Source of the DNA: Firmicutes bacterium CAG:646
GTDB lineage: Bacteria; Bacillota; Clostridia; Lachnospirales; Lachnospiraceae
Assembly (NCBI GenBank): GCA_000432335.1
Contig: HF995359.1
Span: forward strand, 1-38,215
Reading direction: 5' to 3'
DNA: 38,215 bases
Shown: positions 7,608 to 15,732 of the stretch, piece after piece
Position numbering within the stretch: the stretch's first letter is position 1
Layout of the letters: each line of letters begins with the position of its first letter
Translations under genes and position numbers: made by a program
The notes under the pieces: generated by a model
The model's database searches: none
What the model was told of the DNA's origin: nothing
The model's input: only the letters and a program-made list of their open reading frames with translations

Positions 7608-8243
7608 TTATTCCAGCAAATCCTCTGCCTTGCAGCCAAGTGCTTGTGCTAATGAAAATAAATTACTTACCGTTGCCTTATTTATATCTTTTGCGCGCTG
7701 TTCATATTGCTGAATCATTCGGAGCGTTACCCCTGATTTTACAGACAGTTCTTTTTGCGAAAGTCCGATTGCTTTCCGTACTGTCTGTAATTTCGTAGGG
7801 AAGTTTTTACATTCAAGTATGGCATTTGCCACATCAACAAATTTTTCCTCCGCTGCTTCATGCAAGGTAGGGTATAACTTATAAATCTCACTCATAGGCA
7901 AATATTTTTTGATTTCCTTGAAACTTTTTCTGATATTCCATTGATAAAACGCAAGAATCCAACCGCACCAATACTCAGAGGAATAGTCATATACCGTTTG
8001 TGGTGCAGGAAAATCCACATTTCCCCCGATCCGATTGAGGACTTCCCATACAAGCTCTGTTCCCGAAAGACCTGATACGAACTTTGGAACACCACTGGCA
8101 AATTGTTCGGCAATACCGCTTATAATAAACATATCAAGAAAATCATCCATGGAAATATGCAAAACAGTTACTGAATAATCAAATGCTTCCCCAAGATTTC
8201 TCATAGCATCCTCGAGATACATCTCATCGTAAGCGTACATCAT
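7608..8243 (-). CDS. HTH protein partnered with DUF3990, probable antitoxin
   Basis: In this 211-residue protein, residues 1-140 form an alpha-helical domain (YDEMYLEDAMRNLGEAFDY, then SSEYWCGWILAFYQW). Residues 150-210 are an XRE-type helix-turn-helix (LSQKELSVKSGVTLRMIQQYEQ). Its start lies inside the end of the DUF3990 gene (20-base overlap), so it is translated second from the same mRNA. Putting the DNA-binding domain on the partner of an ADP-ribosyltransferase-like protein is typical of an autoregulating antitoxin. Two repeats around the shared promoter may be its operators. The antitoxin role is inferred. Confidence 0.8.
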   Translation of the reverse strand: MMYAYDEMYLEDAMRNLGEAFDYSVTVLHISMDDFLDMFIISGIAEQFASGVPKFVSGLSGTELVWEVLNRIGGNVDFPAPQTVYDYSSEYWCGWILAFYQWNIRKSFKEIKKYLPMSEIYKLYPTLHEAAEEKFVDVANAILECKNFPTKLQTVRKAIGLSQKELSVKSGVTLRMIQQYEQRAKDINKATVSNLFSLAQALGCKAEDLLE

Positions 8244-8901
8244 CCCCTGTCATCTCCTCCCTGATAATATCTCTCATATAAATCCCATGAATATCTTCTT
8301 TTTCAAGCTCTGTAAAAAAAGCGTTACGGGCTTCATCATCTCTCCTTTTTCTGCGCGCATAGTAAATAGTATTATCTGCCAATTCAGCAGATTTAAACAC
8401 CAACTGCTTAAATGCTTGTTCAGTTTTTAAAACATATTGTTCTCCGAGTCTGCCAAGACGCATTGCATAGTTTAGCTGACTCAAAGAAATTTCGTTACTG
8501 ATAAAAGCTCTTGCGAATGAAAAATAGGAATCATCTGCACGATAGCCAATAATCAGATCGTATTCACTGATATCAATTAAAAAATAATCCTTCAGCCACT
8601 GAACACCTCTGCGCATGACAGGCGTTGATACACGGAAGCGACGATTTTCCATAAGCAGAGCGAGCCAATGAAGAATCGTATATTCTTCCGAAGATAAATT
8701 TAAAATCTTCAAACCTGATGGATCAAGCCCATATTCATTCACAAAACCGTCAACGCCTTCATTACAAGACCATTCCCTGGCAAGTTCTATATGTTCTGTA
8801 CAGTAAAATCCCTGACCATAATCGTTATAAACCTTACCTTTTCCCAAAAGAGGCTTCTCAATTTTTTCCTTTGAACCGTGATATAAAACTATCTTACCCA
8901 T
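8224..8901 (-). CDS. DUF3990 protein, probable ADP-ribosyltransferase-like toxin
   Basis: This 225-residue protein carries DUF3990 hallmarks: LYHGS (6-10), DYGQGFYCTE (27-36), the DLIIGYRADDSYF block (115-127) and QYVLKTEQA (155-163). The order of a YHGS strand, a GFY-C/T strand and a late acidic strand resembles the ADP-ribosyltransferase fold, and I recall the family being placed there. The frame opens at 8928, but the ATG at 8901 is preferred because GAGGAG precedes it. The toxin-first order, the overlap with an HTH gene and a consensus promoter fit a type II toxin-antitoxin module. The target is unknown. Confidence 0.8.
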   Translation of the reverse strand: MGKIVLYHGSKEKIEKPLLGKGKVYNDYGQGFYCTEHIELAREWSCNEGVDGFVNEYGLDPSGLKILNLSSEEYTILHWLALLMENRRFRVSTPVMRRGVQWLKDYFLIDISEYDLIIGYRADDSYFSFARAFISNEISLSQLNYAMRLGRLGEQYVLKTEQAFKQLVFKSAELADNTIYYARRKRRDDEARNAFFTELEKEDIHGIYMRDIIREEMTGDDVRLR

Positions 8902-8921
8902 AACAAATCTCCTCGCAGTAT

Positions 8922-8968
8922 CTCTCAAGAGTTAGTTATATACTATCTCCAAAGAGTCAGTTTGTCAA
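8922..8968 (-). promoter_or_regulatory. Promoter and paired operator of the DUF3990/HTH module
   Basis: On the minus strand, TTGACA (8968-8963), a 17-base spacer and TAGTAT (8945-8940) form a strong promoter. Two related 10-bp partly palindromic sites, CTCCAAAGAG (8947-8956) and CTCTCAAGAG (8922-8931), sit in the spacer and over the start site, with centres 25 bases apart. This fits repression by the HTH partner. Confidence 0.65.
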
Positions 8969-8978
8969 TGATAAAAAA

Positions 8979-9128
8979 ATGGAGCTGTCACGTCAAGCAT
9001 TATTCCGAATATTTATGCATTTTTAGCGAATTTGTCGATCGCATCTTTGAGACTTTAGGCTCAAAGTGAGCGCAAACCGAGCATAAAATGTATAAATATT
9101 TCAGATATACACTAAGTGCCAACTCCAT
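8979..9128. repeat. 150-bp hairpin element with terminal inverted repeats (MITE-like)
   Basis: The ends are inverted copies: ATGGAGCTGTCAC at 8979-8991, and ATGGAGTTGGCAC on the other strand ending at 9128. Internal arms continue the pairing (GAATATTTATGCATTTT near 9007 with AAAATGTATAAATATTTC near 9084). The centre holds a perfect hairpin, CTTTGAG/CTCAAAG. It has no coding capacity. It could be a miniature transposable element or a structured RNA. Confidence 0.55.
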
Positions 9129-9166
9129 CTGAAAATTATTTATGATTGTATAAACAACCACTTTTC

Positions 9167-9652
9167 TCATACCTTAATAACAATTTCTCTGTCTGTATGA
9201 TTATACTGATAATATCTCACCCCTGCTGCATCCAACATCCTTTTAGATGCCTTTACCGCCGGTGTGTCTGCATATTTATCTACTTCATAGATAATGGTTT
9301 TGATTCCCGCCTGAATGATTGCTTTTGCGCATTCATTACAGGGAAACAGGGAAACATACAGCTTTGCCCCCTCCAGCGATCCTCCTCTGTAGTTCAGGAT
9401 CGCATTCAGCTCGCTGTGGGTCACATACAGATATTTCGTATCCAGAGCTTCCCCGTCCCGCGTCCACGGAAATTCATCATCGGAACATCCCATAGGAAAT
9501 CCATTATAGCCCATAGACAGAATCTTATTATCCTGACTGACGATACATGCTCCCACCTGAGAATGAGGATCTTTGGAACGCATACCTGACAGCTTTGCCA
9601 CTCCCATAAAATATTCATCCCAGGTAATATAATCTTCTCTCTTACCTTTCAT
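9167..9652 (-). CDS. dCMP deaminase (ComEB-like)
   Basis: This 161-residue zinc enzyme deaminates dCMP to dUMP, feeding dTMP synthesis. Zinc ligands and catalytic Glu are visible as THSELNAI (His79, Glu81) and FPCNEC (Cys105, Cys108). The GYNGFPMGCSD segment is typical of the dCMP deaminase family. The frame opens at 9730, but the ATG at 9652 (MKGKREDYITW) has AGAGGTG upstream and gives the family length. It follows upp by 13 bases and ends the salvage cluster. The position after upp and rpiB resembles other Firmicutes. Confidence 0.93.
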   Translation of the reverse strand: MKGKREDYITWDEYFMGVAKLSGMRSKDPHSQVGACIVSQDNKILSMGYNGFPMGCSDDEFPWTRDGEALDTKYLYVTHSELNAILNYRGGSLEGAKLYVSLFPCNECAKAIIQAGIKTIIYEVDKYADTPAVKASKRMLDAAGVRYYQYNHTDREIVIKV

Positions 9653-9665
9653 GACAGACACCTCT

Positions 9666-10295
9666 TTATTTCGTTCCGAAAATACGGTCTCCTGCATCTC
9701 CCAAACCCGGAACGATATATCCATGATCATTTAACTGCTCATCTAAAGCTCCGATATACAGATCCACATCCGGGTGAGCTTCCTGCATTCTCTTTACTCC
9801 TTCCGGAGCCGCAATAATGCACATAAAACGAATATTGCGCACACCCTTGTCCTTCAGCATCTGAATCGCCGCCTCTGCAGAACCGCCGGTTGCCAGCATA
9901 GGGTCCACTACAAAAATATCTCTCTCAGAGCTGTCTGCCGGAAGTTTACAGTAATATTCCACAGGCTCCAGAGTTTCCGGATCACGATACAGACCGATAT
10001 GTCCCACTTTAGCTGCTGGAATCATTGCCAGCATACCTTCTACCATACCAAGACCTGCACGAAGGATTGGAACTACCGCCAATTTTTTACCTGCCAGTTC
10101 CTTTGCCGTCATGTCCGTGATCGGTGTTTTGATATCCACATCCACCAGTTTCAGATCTCTTGTTGCTTCATAGCACATAAGCATAGCGATCTCACTGATC
10201 ATTTCTCTGAACTCTTTAGAACTGGTCTCCTCTCTCCGGATAATTCCAATCTTATGCTGGATCAACGGATGATCCATAACTACGATTTTTGACAT
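9666..10295 (-). CDS. upp: Uracil phosphoribosyltransferase
   Basis: This 209-residue enzyme makes UMP from uracil and PRPP. The PRPP-binding loop DPMLATGGSA (131-140) and the C-terminal uracil-binding YIVPGLGDAGDRIFGTK are intact. The open frame extends to 10358. The ATG at 10295 follows GAAAGGGGTA and begins with the family-standard MSKIVVMDHPLIQHK. It lies between rpiB and the dCMP deaminase, all on one strand, in the pyrimidine-salvage end of the cluster. Confidence 0.97.
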   Translation of the reverse strand: MSKIVVMDHPLIQHKIGIIRREETSSKEFREMISEIAMLMCYEATRDLKLVDVDIKTPITDMTAKELAGKKLAVVPILRAGLGMVEGMLAMIPAAKVGHIGLYRDPETLEPVEYYCKLPADSSERDIFVVDPMLATGGSAEAAIQMLKDKGVRNIRFMCIIAAPEGVKRMQEAHPDVDLYIGALDEQLNDHGYIVPGLGDAGDRIFGTK

Positions 10296-10361
10296 TTGTA
10301 CCCCTTTCCACTTTCTTTTATTTGAAAGTATACCTCTTTTGTTATTCAGTATCTCCATTTA

Positions 10362-10802
10362 TCAGTCATTTTCACTGTTTTCAATCAAATTGATCCGGCG
10401 AATATGACGTTCATCATTGGAAAATGGTGTTTCCAAAAATGTTTCTACGATTTTAACAGCCAGTCCCGATCCTACAACTCTTCCTCCCAATGCCAGAATA
10501 TTCGCATCATTGTGCTCTCTGGTAGCCTGAGCGCAGAAGCAATCGGTACACAGGGCTGCGCGGATACCCGGAATCTTATTTGCTGCTATAGAAATACCAA
10601 TTCCCGTTCCGCAGATAAGGATTCCCTTATCACACTCGCCGTCCAGAATGGCATGCGCCACCTTTCTTGCATAAACAGGATAATCTACAGATGCCATACT
10701 GTCACATCCATAATCCTTATAGGCAATTCCTTTGCCATCCAGATAGGATTCTATCTCTTTTTTTAATTCATAACCGCCATGATCACAGCCTATTGCTATC
10801 AT
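10362..10802 (-). CDS. rpiB: Ribose-5-phosphate isomerase B
   Basis: This 146-residue RpiB/LacAB family isomerase interconverts ribose-5-phosphate and ribulose-5-phosphate. The opening MIAIGCDHGG, Cys64 in ILICGTGIG and His98 in REHNDAN are the active-site elements; the Cys marks RpiB rather than AlsB-type relatives. It overlaps the stop of the upstream pseudophosphatase gene by one base, indicating co-translation. The order ywlC, ywlE-like, rpiB, upp recalls the ywl region of Bacillus subtilis. Confidence 0.95.
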   Translation of the reverse strand: MIAIGCDHGGYELKKEIESYLDGKGIAYKDYGCDSMASVDYPVYARKVAHAILDGECDKGILICGTGIGISIAANKIPGIRAALCTDCFCAQATREHNDANILALGGRVVGSGLAVKIVETFLETPFSNDERHIRRINLIENSEND

Positions 10803-11263
10803 TACAGTTCCTCCTCTTCATTTAATCTTATCACCAGCCTGCGTATCAAAAGTTCCATTTCTGTATAACATTGAGAATACACAGACAACGGTTGTCCATA
10901 AAGCGGCGGGATATCTCCCGACTCTCCCACATATTCTTTCAGCGTGTATACATGGGGAGCATCCTCATAAGTCTCCCAGATTTGGGATTTCTGTTTTTCT
11001 TCCATGGTAATCAGAAGTACGTCTCTGCTGATATCCTCCTGCTCCAACTGCATGGCCACATGAACAGGCGTAGGATATCCATGATTTTCCAATACTGCCT
11101 CCGCCTTGGGATTCATCGGTTCTGGAAACAGTACCACCAAACCCCGGGATTCAATGGTTAACGGATTTGTCAAAAACTTTCTCTTTAGTATCAATTCCGC
11201 CATGGGAGCTCTGCAGTTATCATTGGTATCCACAAAAATCAACTTTTTATACCTTATTACCAT
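10802..11263 (-). CDS. Low-molecular-weight phosphatase homologue lacking catalytic residues
   Basis: This 153-residue protein has the LMW protein-tyrosine/arginine phosphatase fold and the position of ywlE. The P-loop should be Cys-x5-Arg (C-T-G-N-T-C-R-S-P), but reads V-D12-T-N-D-N-C17-R18-A-P, so the nucleophile is Asp. The general-acid motif (usually GDIPDPYG) reads GDIPPLYG (116-123), losing the Asp. The rest of the fold is kept (NPKAEAVLENHGY, QLEQEDISRDVLLITM). It is therefore probably a pseudophosphatase with a binding or regulatory role. It is tightly packed between ywlC and rpiB. Confidence 0.85.
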   Translation of the reverse strand: MVIRYKKLIFVDTNDNCRAPMAELILKRKFLTNPLTIESRGLVVLFPEPMNPKAEAVLENHGYPTPVHVAMQLEQEDISRDVLLITMEEKQKSQIWETYEDAPHVYTLKEYVGESGDIPPLYGQPLSVYSQCYTEMELLIRRLVIRLNEEEEL

Positions 11264-11272
11264 GTTACTTCC

Positions 11273-12322
11273 TCACACCTTAATCTTCTGCTGTCCAGCA
11301 GCCTTCAAAAGCCTGTTCATGATCGCCTGCCCCATCTGGGGAGTATCAAAAGCTTCTGAGAAAATATATTGCACACCGCTGTCATCAAATTCGCGCAGCA
11401 CTCCAAATAAATGCCTGGCAATACTTTCTTCCTGTTTTCTTGTTCCAATACACTTCACAATACCCTCCGGGTATGCGCTCAAACTCTCTTCAGTGGCAAT
11501 AATCCCCACCTGAAATCCTTCCTCTATCTTTTCCCGGGTACGTCTGCGAATCTCCTCCTGTACCGCCTCCGGCGTCCCTTCCACCACTGTCAGATTGGCT
11601 TTCGGAGCATAATGGCGATATTTCATCCCCGGCGCCTTAGGATGAACTTCACTGTCTGAAGAAATAAGTCCTCGGTCAATTTGAACGCTTCCGATCACTG
11701 CTTCCAACATACTCTGATTAATATAACCGGGACGCAGAATCGTAGGAACTTCTTCCGTAAAATCCACAATCGTAGATTCCAGACCGATCCCCACTTCTCC
11801 TCCATCAAGAATCATATCTATTTTCCCGCAAAGATCCTCTTCCACATGCGAAGCTCTGGTGGGACTGGGTCTTCCTGAAGTATTGGCGCTTGGCGCTGCC
11901 ACATAACCGCCGCCCGCTCTTATCAAAGCCAATGCCAGGGGATGATTCGGCATTCGTACCGCCACCGTCTCCATTCCTCCTGTGGTTCCATAGGGTACTT
12001 CTTTACTCTTTGGAAAAATCATTGTCAGCGGTCCTGGCCAAAAGGCCTCTGCCAATTTTTTTGCTTTTTCCGGTACTTCCTGTACAATCCTATCCAAATC
12101 CGAAAATTCTGCGATATGTACAATCAACGGATTATCCGAAGGTCTCCCCTTCGCGCTGTAAATCTTTTCTGCTGCCTGTTCATCCAACGCATTTCCCCCC
12201 AGACCATAAACAGTCTCTGTAGGAAATGCCACAAGTCCTCCCTGTTTCAGGATCGCTCCCGCTTTCTTCATGGTTTCCTGATCTATCTGAGCGGGATCCA
12301 TTCGGATCACTTTTGTTTCCAT
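11273..12322 (-). CDS. ywlC: L-threonylcarbamoyladenylate synthase (Sua5/YwlC type)
   Basis: This 349-residue enzyme makes threonylcarbamoyl-AMP for the t6A37 modification of ANN-decoding tRNAs. The N-terminal YrdC domain contains FPTETVYGLGGNA, KGRPSDNPLIVH and PSANTSGRPSPT. The C-terminal Sua5 extension follows the linker APGMKYRHYAPKA. The frame opens at 12385, but the ATG at 12322 (METKVIRMDPAQ) follows AAAGGTGAG. It begins 40 bases after the cwlD stop and ends nine bases before the phosphatase homologue. Confidence 0.95.
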   Translation of the reverse strand: METKVIRMDPAQIDQETMKKAGAILKQGGLVAFPTETVYGLGGNALDEQAAEKIYSAKGRPSDNPLIVHIAEFSDLDRIVQEVPEKAKKLAEAFWPGPLTMIFPKSKEVPYGTTGGMETVAVRMPNHPLALALIRAGGGYVAAPSANTSGRPSPTRASHVEEDLCGKIDMILDGGEVGIGLESTIVDFTEEVPTILRPGYINQSMLEAVIGSVQIDRGLISSDSEVHPKAPGMKYRHYAPKANLTVVEGTPEAVQEEIRRRTREKIEEGFQVGIIATEESLSAYPEGIVKCIGTRKQEESIARHLFGVLREFDDSGVQYIFSEAFDTPQMGQAIMNRLLKAAGQQKIKV

Positions 12323-12362
12323 CTTCTCACCTTTTCTCTTTACGTCTGCTATACCCAGTATA

Positions 12363-13079
12363 CTAAAGACCGCCCCCATCGGCAAGGGAAATTTTAGCGG
12401 TTTCCAGATATTCCATAACTCCTTTGCATATAGCCTTCGCTACCTGTTCCTGATAATCTTCCTTAGAAAGCTTGCTGCTTTCCTCCCGATTACTCAAAAA
12501 ACCACACTCCACAATCACTAACGTAGCGTCTGTCTTCTTCAAAAGATAATAATTGCTGTTTCCTTTTGCCTGTCTGTGATTCGCCTTATCCAGCCCTTCT
12601 ACCAGATTCTTCTGCATGATTTCTCCCAGTCTCTTTCCTTCCGCCGAGTCCGTATAGTAAAACACCTGCGCTCCCTTAATCTCTTCTTCCGGATAACTGT
12701 TCTGATGAATACTGATCACGCAATCCGGATGCACCTTATGTATCAGTTCACAGCGATTTTTCAGATCCTGCACCTTCTTATTCTGACTCTCCGCCTCTGC
12801 CAGTTCCATATCTTTTTCTCTGGTCATCACCACCTGTACTTTCTCTTTTTCCAGCTTCTTTTTCACTTTCCGGGCAATCTGCAAGTTGATATCCTTCTCT
12901 TTTTCTTTATGAATTCCAATCTTTCCCGGATCACTCCCACCGTGACCCGGGTCCACAACCACCACAAAAGAATCTTTTTCCCGCTGCACCGACACCATTC
13001 TTGCACCCTCTCTTGCCAGCCAGAATACGCCAAACAACAACAGGCATGCCATACCCATTTCTAAAATTTTCTTCTTCAC
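12363..13079 (-). CDS. cwlD: N-acetylmuramoyl-L-alanine amidase, CwlD type
   Basis: This 238-residue amidase_3 protein has an N-terminal membrane anchor (residues 8-26). Zinc ligands are visible in DPGHGGSDPG, KEKDINL and ISIHQNSY, with the catalytic Glu in VIVECGFLSNREE. CwlD homologues trim peptides during spore-cortex muramic-lactam formation. The start is a GTG at 13079. Its Shine-Dalgarno (GGGAG) lies in the right arm of a hairpin followed by seven T, so a terminator-like structure overlaps the start region. It heads the ywlC-rpiB-upp run. Confidence 0.9.
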   Translation of the reverse strand: MKKKILEMGMACLLLFGVFWLAREGARMVSVQREKDSFVVVVDPGHGGSDPGKIGIHKEKEKDINLQIARKVKKKLEKEKVQVVMTREKDMELAEAESQNKKVQDLKNRCELIHKVHPDCVISIHQNSYPEEEIKGAQVFYYTDSAEGKRLGEIMQKNLVEGLDKANHRQAKGNSNYYLLKKTDATLVIVECGFLSNREESSKLSKEDYQEQVAKAICKGVMEYLETAKISLADGGGL

Positions 13080-13124
13080 AAAAAAACTCCCGGAGCATAT
13101 TTATTAAATTATATGCCCCCGAAG
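13080..13124 (-). terminator. Hairpin with T7 tail overlapping the cwlD ribosome-binding site
   Basis: On the minus strand CTTCGGGGGCATAT pairs imperfectly with ATATGCTCCGGGAG and is followed by seven T that directly abut the cwlD GTG. It can end the transcript from 13137-13877. The right arm contains the GGGAG ribosome site, so it can also mask translation. Confidence 0.6.
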
Positions 13125-13136
13125 TTATTTCACTAC

Positions 13137-13877
13137 TTATTCTTCATCTCTCGCTTCTTTTTCCAGAATCTGCATCCATTCTTTTTCGGAAATTTCATCA
13201 TCCGACTCATCCAGACTATCCGTTTCCGCACTTTTATCCTCCTCATCCTCTAACTCCTTCATGGATTCCGGCATTGTACTGATGATTTTATGTACTTCTT
13301 TATAAGAGGACATGAAACGCTTCTGTGCCTCATTGATCAACTGAACAATCTCATTCATCTCTTCCTGCACTGCGATATATTTTCGTTTCCCCTCTGCAAG
13401 CTTCTCATCTACTTCTGATTGAACAGCATCGAGGCACTTCTGAGCTTCCACTCTCGCCTCTTCCATAAGCATATCCCGTTTCTGTTCCGCATCCTGAATA
13501 ATAAGCTCCGCTTTCTCCTGGGCTTCCAGAATAAGACTTCCGATCAGATCATACCGATCAATATACTTTTGATATTTTTCAGCAATCTCCCATTCCAGCT
13601 TTTCTTTCTGGGCATTCTTGGCTTCCAGAAGCTTCTCCATTTTTTTCAGTTCCTGTCGGTGTTCCGCTCTCAGCTCATCCATCTCCTGAGCCTTTCGAAT
13701 ATTATTCTGATTAATCTGATCCTGAAGCGCTTTGATCTTTTTATCCTTTTCTTTCCCCGCTTTGATCAGCTTACTCTTTTCTGCGTATGCCTCATCCTTA
13801 ATATTTTTTACCTTTGCCAGAACGTCATCCTTGTCAAATCCACCCATCAATGTTGTCTTAAACATTTCTTCTGCCAT
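13137..13877 (-). CDS. DivIVA-like coiled-coil protein
   Basis: This 246-residue protein starts with FKTTLMGGFDKDDVLAKVKNI, resembling the membrane-targeting N-terminus of DivIVA/GpsB proteins (GYxxxEVxxFL pattern). A long charged coiled coil (about 30-190) follows, then an acidic tail (DEEDKSAETDSLDESDDE). It has no signal or membrane segment. Proteins of this kind scaffold division or pole functions at the inner membrane. It lies between the GH18 gene and cwlD in the same direction. The DivIVA relation is inferred from the N-terminal motif and overall design. Confidence 0.75.
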   Translation of the reverse strand: MAEEMFKTTLMGGFDKDDVLAKVKNIKDEAYAEKSKLIKAGKEKDKKIKALQDQINQNNIRKAQEMDELRAEHRQELKKMEKLLEAKNAQKEKLEWEIAEKYQKYIDRYDLIGSLILEAQEKAELIIQDAEQKRDMLMEEARVEAQKCLDAVQSEVDEKLAEGKRKYIAVQEEMNEIVQLINEAQKRFMSSYKEVHKIISTMPESMKELEDEEDKSAETDSLDESDDEISEKEWMQILEKEARDEE

Positions 13878-13957
13878 ATCTTTTACCGCCTTTCTAACTT
13901 TATACCTTTATATCTCGCCCTCAAAACAGGAATATGTCTTTTGACTATAACATCATC

Positions 13958-15643
13958 TTACAGATACTGTGCGATCACCGGCCATACGGATGCCCGCTCA
14001 AATCCCAGCTTCCATTCTGCAACTCCTGCCAGTCCATTTTCCTGAATCAATTTCATCTTTTCCGCAATCGATTGCTCATCTTCTACCCAGATGGTATACA
14101 ATGCATCTTCGCCTTCATAGGTAGCTATATTTTGTCCTGCCTGCTCATCCCAGTAAACATCCATTCCTTTATCTGCAATATAGCGGGAAGTTCCATCCAT
14201 TCCCAGTACTTCACTGGTAAGATTTCCCCCACCAAAAGGTTCAATCCAGACCCGCGTATAAAATGGTATGGCATTGATCACCTTTTCTGCTGGAACTTCT
14301 TTCAAAGTTTCTTCGATTCCCTTCTTCACAAATTCCAGGGATGCCACTGAACCAGCCTCCGTATCACCGGAATGATGTTCATCATAGCCCATAATAATCA
14401 CATAATCAGCCATAATTCCCTGTTCTTTCCGGTCATAATGCTTCGTATATGGCATCGGTACCGGATTGTCCACCGACAATACCAGTCCCTTATTTCTGCA
14501 TGCCACCGATAATTCCCGAATAAACTGCACATAGTGCGCTCCCTGTTCCTCGGTGATCGACTCAAAATCCAGATTAATTCCATCCAGACCCACGGCATCT
14601 GCCTGAGCCATCAACTGATTGATAATATTATTTCTTGCCTGCGTGTCTGAAAGAAATGTCAGCGTATCCGCCGTAGTGCTAAAATTATCAATCAATCCCC
14701 ATACTTCCAAGCCCATACTGTGCGCCTGATTTACATAATCCGCACTTGCCAGTGAAGATATGGTTCCACTGTTATCTACCACGGAAAACCAGGTCGGTGA
14801 TATGGTATTCAGTCCCTGCGTATTTGCCAATACAGAAGTCAATGACGCATTTCCCTCTGCGCTTGTTACCTGATGCCAGCCCAAATTGATCTTGTGATCT
14901 CTCCTGACACTGGTAAATTCCGGCATCGTACTTGCATATTCTACCGTAACCGTCTCCGGTTCCGAAATATCTTCCTTCTTGATATATCCTGTATAACCAT
15001 CCTTCGTGGACACCTTACTCCAGTTTTCCATCTCTTCCTGAAGATATAACGTTTCTTCTTTCTCTACTTTATCCACGATAATGCTCTTAATACCGCCCTT
15101 CTGACGGATCTCACTGTCCTTTTTTACTGTTACTTGCTGAAATTCCGGCCATTCCGTCTGAATTACTACTCTGTTGGGATTCTCATATACGGTATATTCC
15201 ATATCTGAATACTGCTTGATAAACTCCAGATCCAGATAATAGCTGTCCCCTATCGATTTCAATATCACATAATCTGTCTGCTGAACGCCCGCGGACGTCT
15301 GATACTCCTTGGTATCCGGTACAATCTGAAATACCTCCGTAGGAAGCGTATACAGCATAACCTTCTGCTTATCATCCCAGTAAAATCTTCCATTAATATA
15401 TTTTCCCACAACGGCATCTTCCACATAATATCTGCCGTCTGCTGTCTTCAATTTTTCTTCCGCCAGTACCCGGTTCACAATAAGAGCCGCCTGATCTCCT
15501 TCTGTCACTCCAAAATATGTATTTCCATCCATCGTCTCTCTGGACGGGACATAACGCTTCACCAGCATAGTGATCACTCCTACTGCCAGCACCAGAAAAA
15601 TGAGCCCTGTCACCGTCACTACCGATATCATTTTTTTCTTCAT
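13958..15643 (-). CDS. Membrane-anchored GH18 protein with SH3-like domain (spore germination type)
   Basis: In this 561-residue protein an N-terminal membrane helix (5-28) is followed by a copper-amine-oxidase-N-like region (40-165), an SH3b-like segment (180-225) and a glycoside hydrolase 18 barrel (245-561). The active-site strand is LDGINLDFES (Asp354, Asn357, Asp359, catalytic Glu361). Asn in place of the second Asp seems typical of the YaaH/SleL-like spore enzymes, which hydrolyse muramic-delta-lactam cortex peptidoglycan. The adjacent cwlD fits a spore-cortex role. It is exported and anchored. Confidence 0.88.
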   Translation of the reverse strand: MKKKMISVVTVTGLIFLVLAVGVITMLVKRYVPSRETMDGNTYFGVTEGDQAALIVNRVLAEEKLKTADGRYYVEDAVVGKYINGRFYWDDKQKVMLYTLPTEVFQIVPDTKEYQTSAGVQQTDYVILKSIGDSYYLDLEFIKQYSDMEYTVYENPNRVVIQTEWPEFQQVTVKKDSEIRQKGGIKSIIVDKVEKEETLYLQEEMENWSKVSTKDGYTGYIKKEDISEPETVTVEYASTMPEFTSVRRDHKINLGWHQVTSAEGNASLTSVLANTQGLNTISPTWFSVVDNSGTISSLASADYVNQAHSMGLEVWGLIDNFSTTADTLTFLSDTQARNNIINQLMAQADAVGLDGINLDFESITEEQGAHYVQFIRELSVACRNKGLVLSVDNPVPMPYTKHYDRKEQGIMADYVIIMGYDEHHSGDTEAGSVASLEFVKKGIEETLKEVPAEKVINAIPFYTRVWIEPFGGGNLTSEVLGMDGTSRYIADKGMDVYWDEQAGQNIATYEGEDALYTIWVEDEQSIAEKMKLIQENGLAGVAEWKLGFERASVWPVIAQYL

Positions 15644-15732
15644 GTGATAACCCTCCTACTGCATCTCATTATAACAACAGAATCAAATTCCGTCATCCTT
15701 TTCTTCGACATTTTTTGAAATTTTAAGATTTG

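Noticed and set aside
13958..15643. Loss of the second Asp in the GH18 motif as evidence of an inactive enzyme
   Set aside because: DGINLDFE retains the catalytic Glu, and Asn at that position seems normal in the spore-germination GH18 group.
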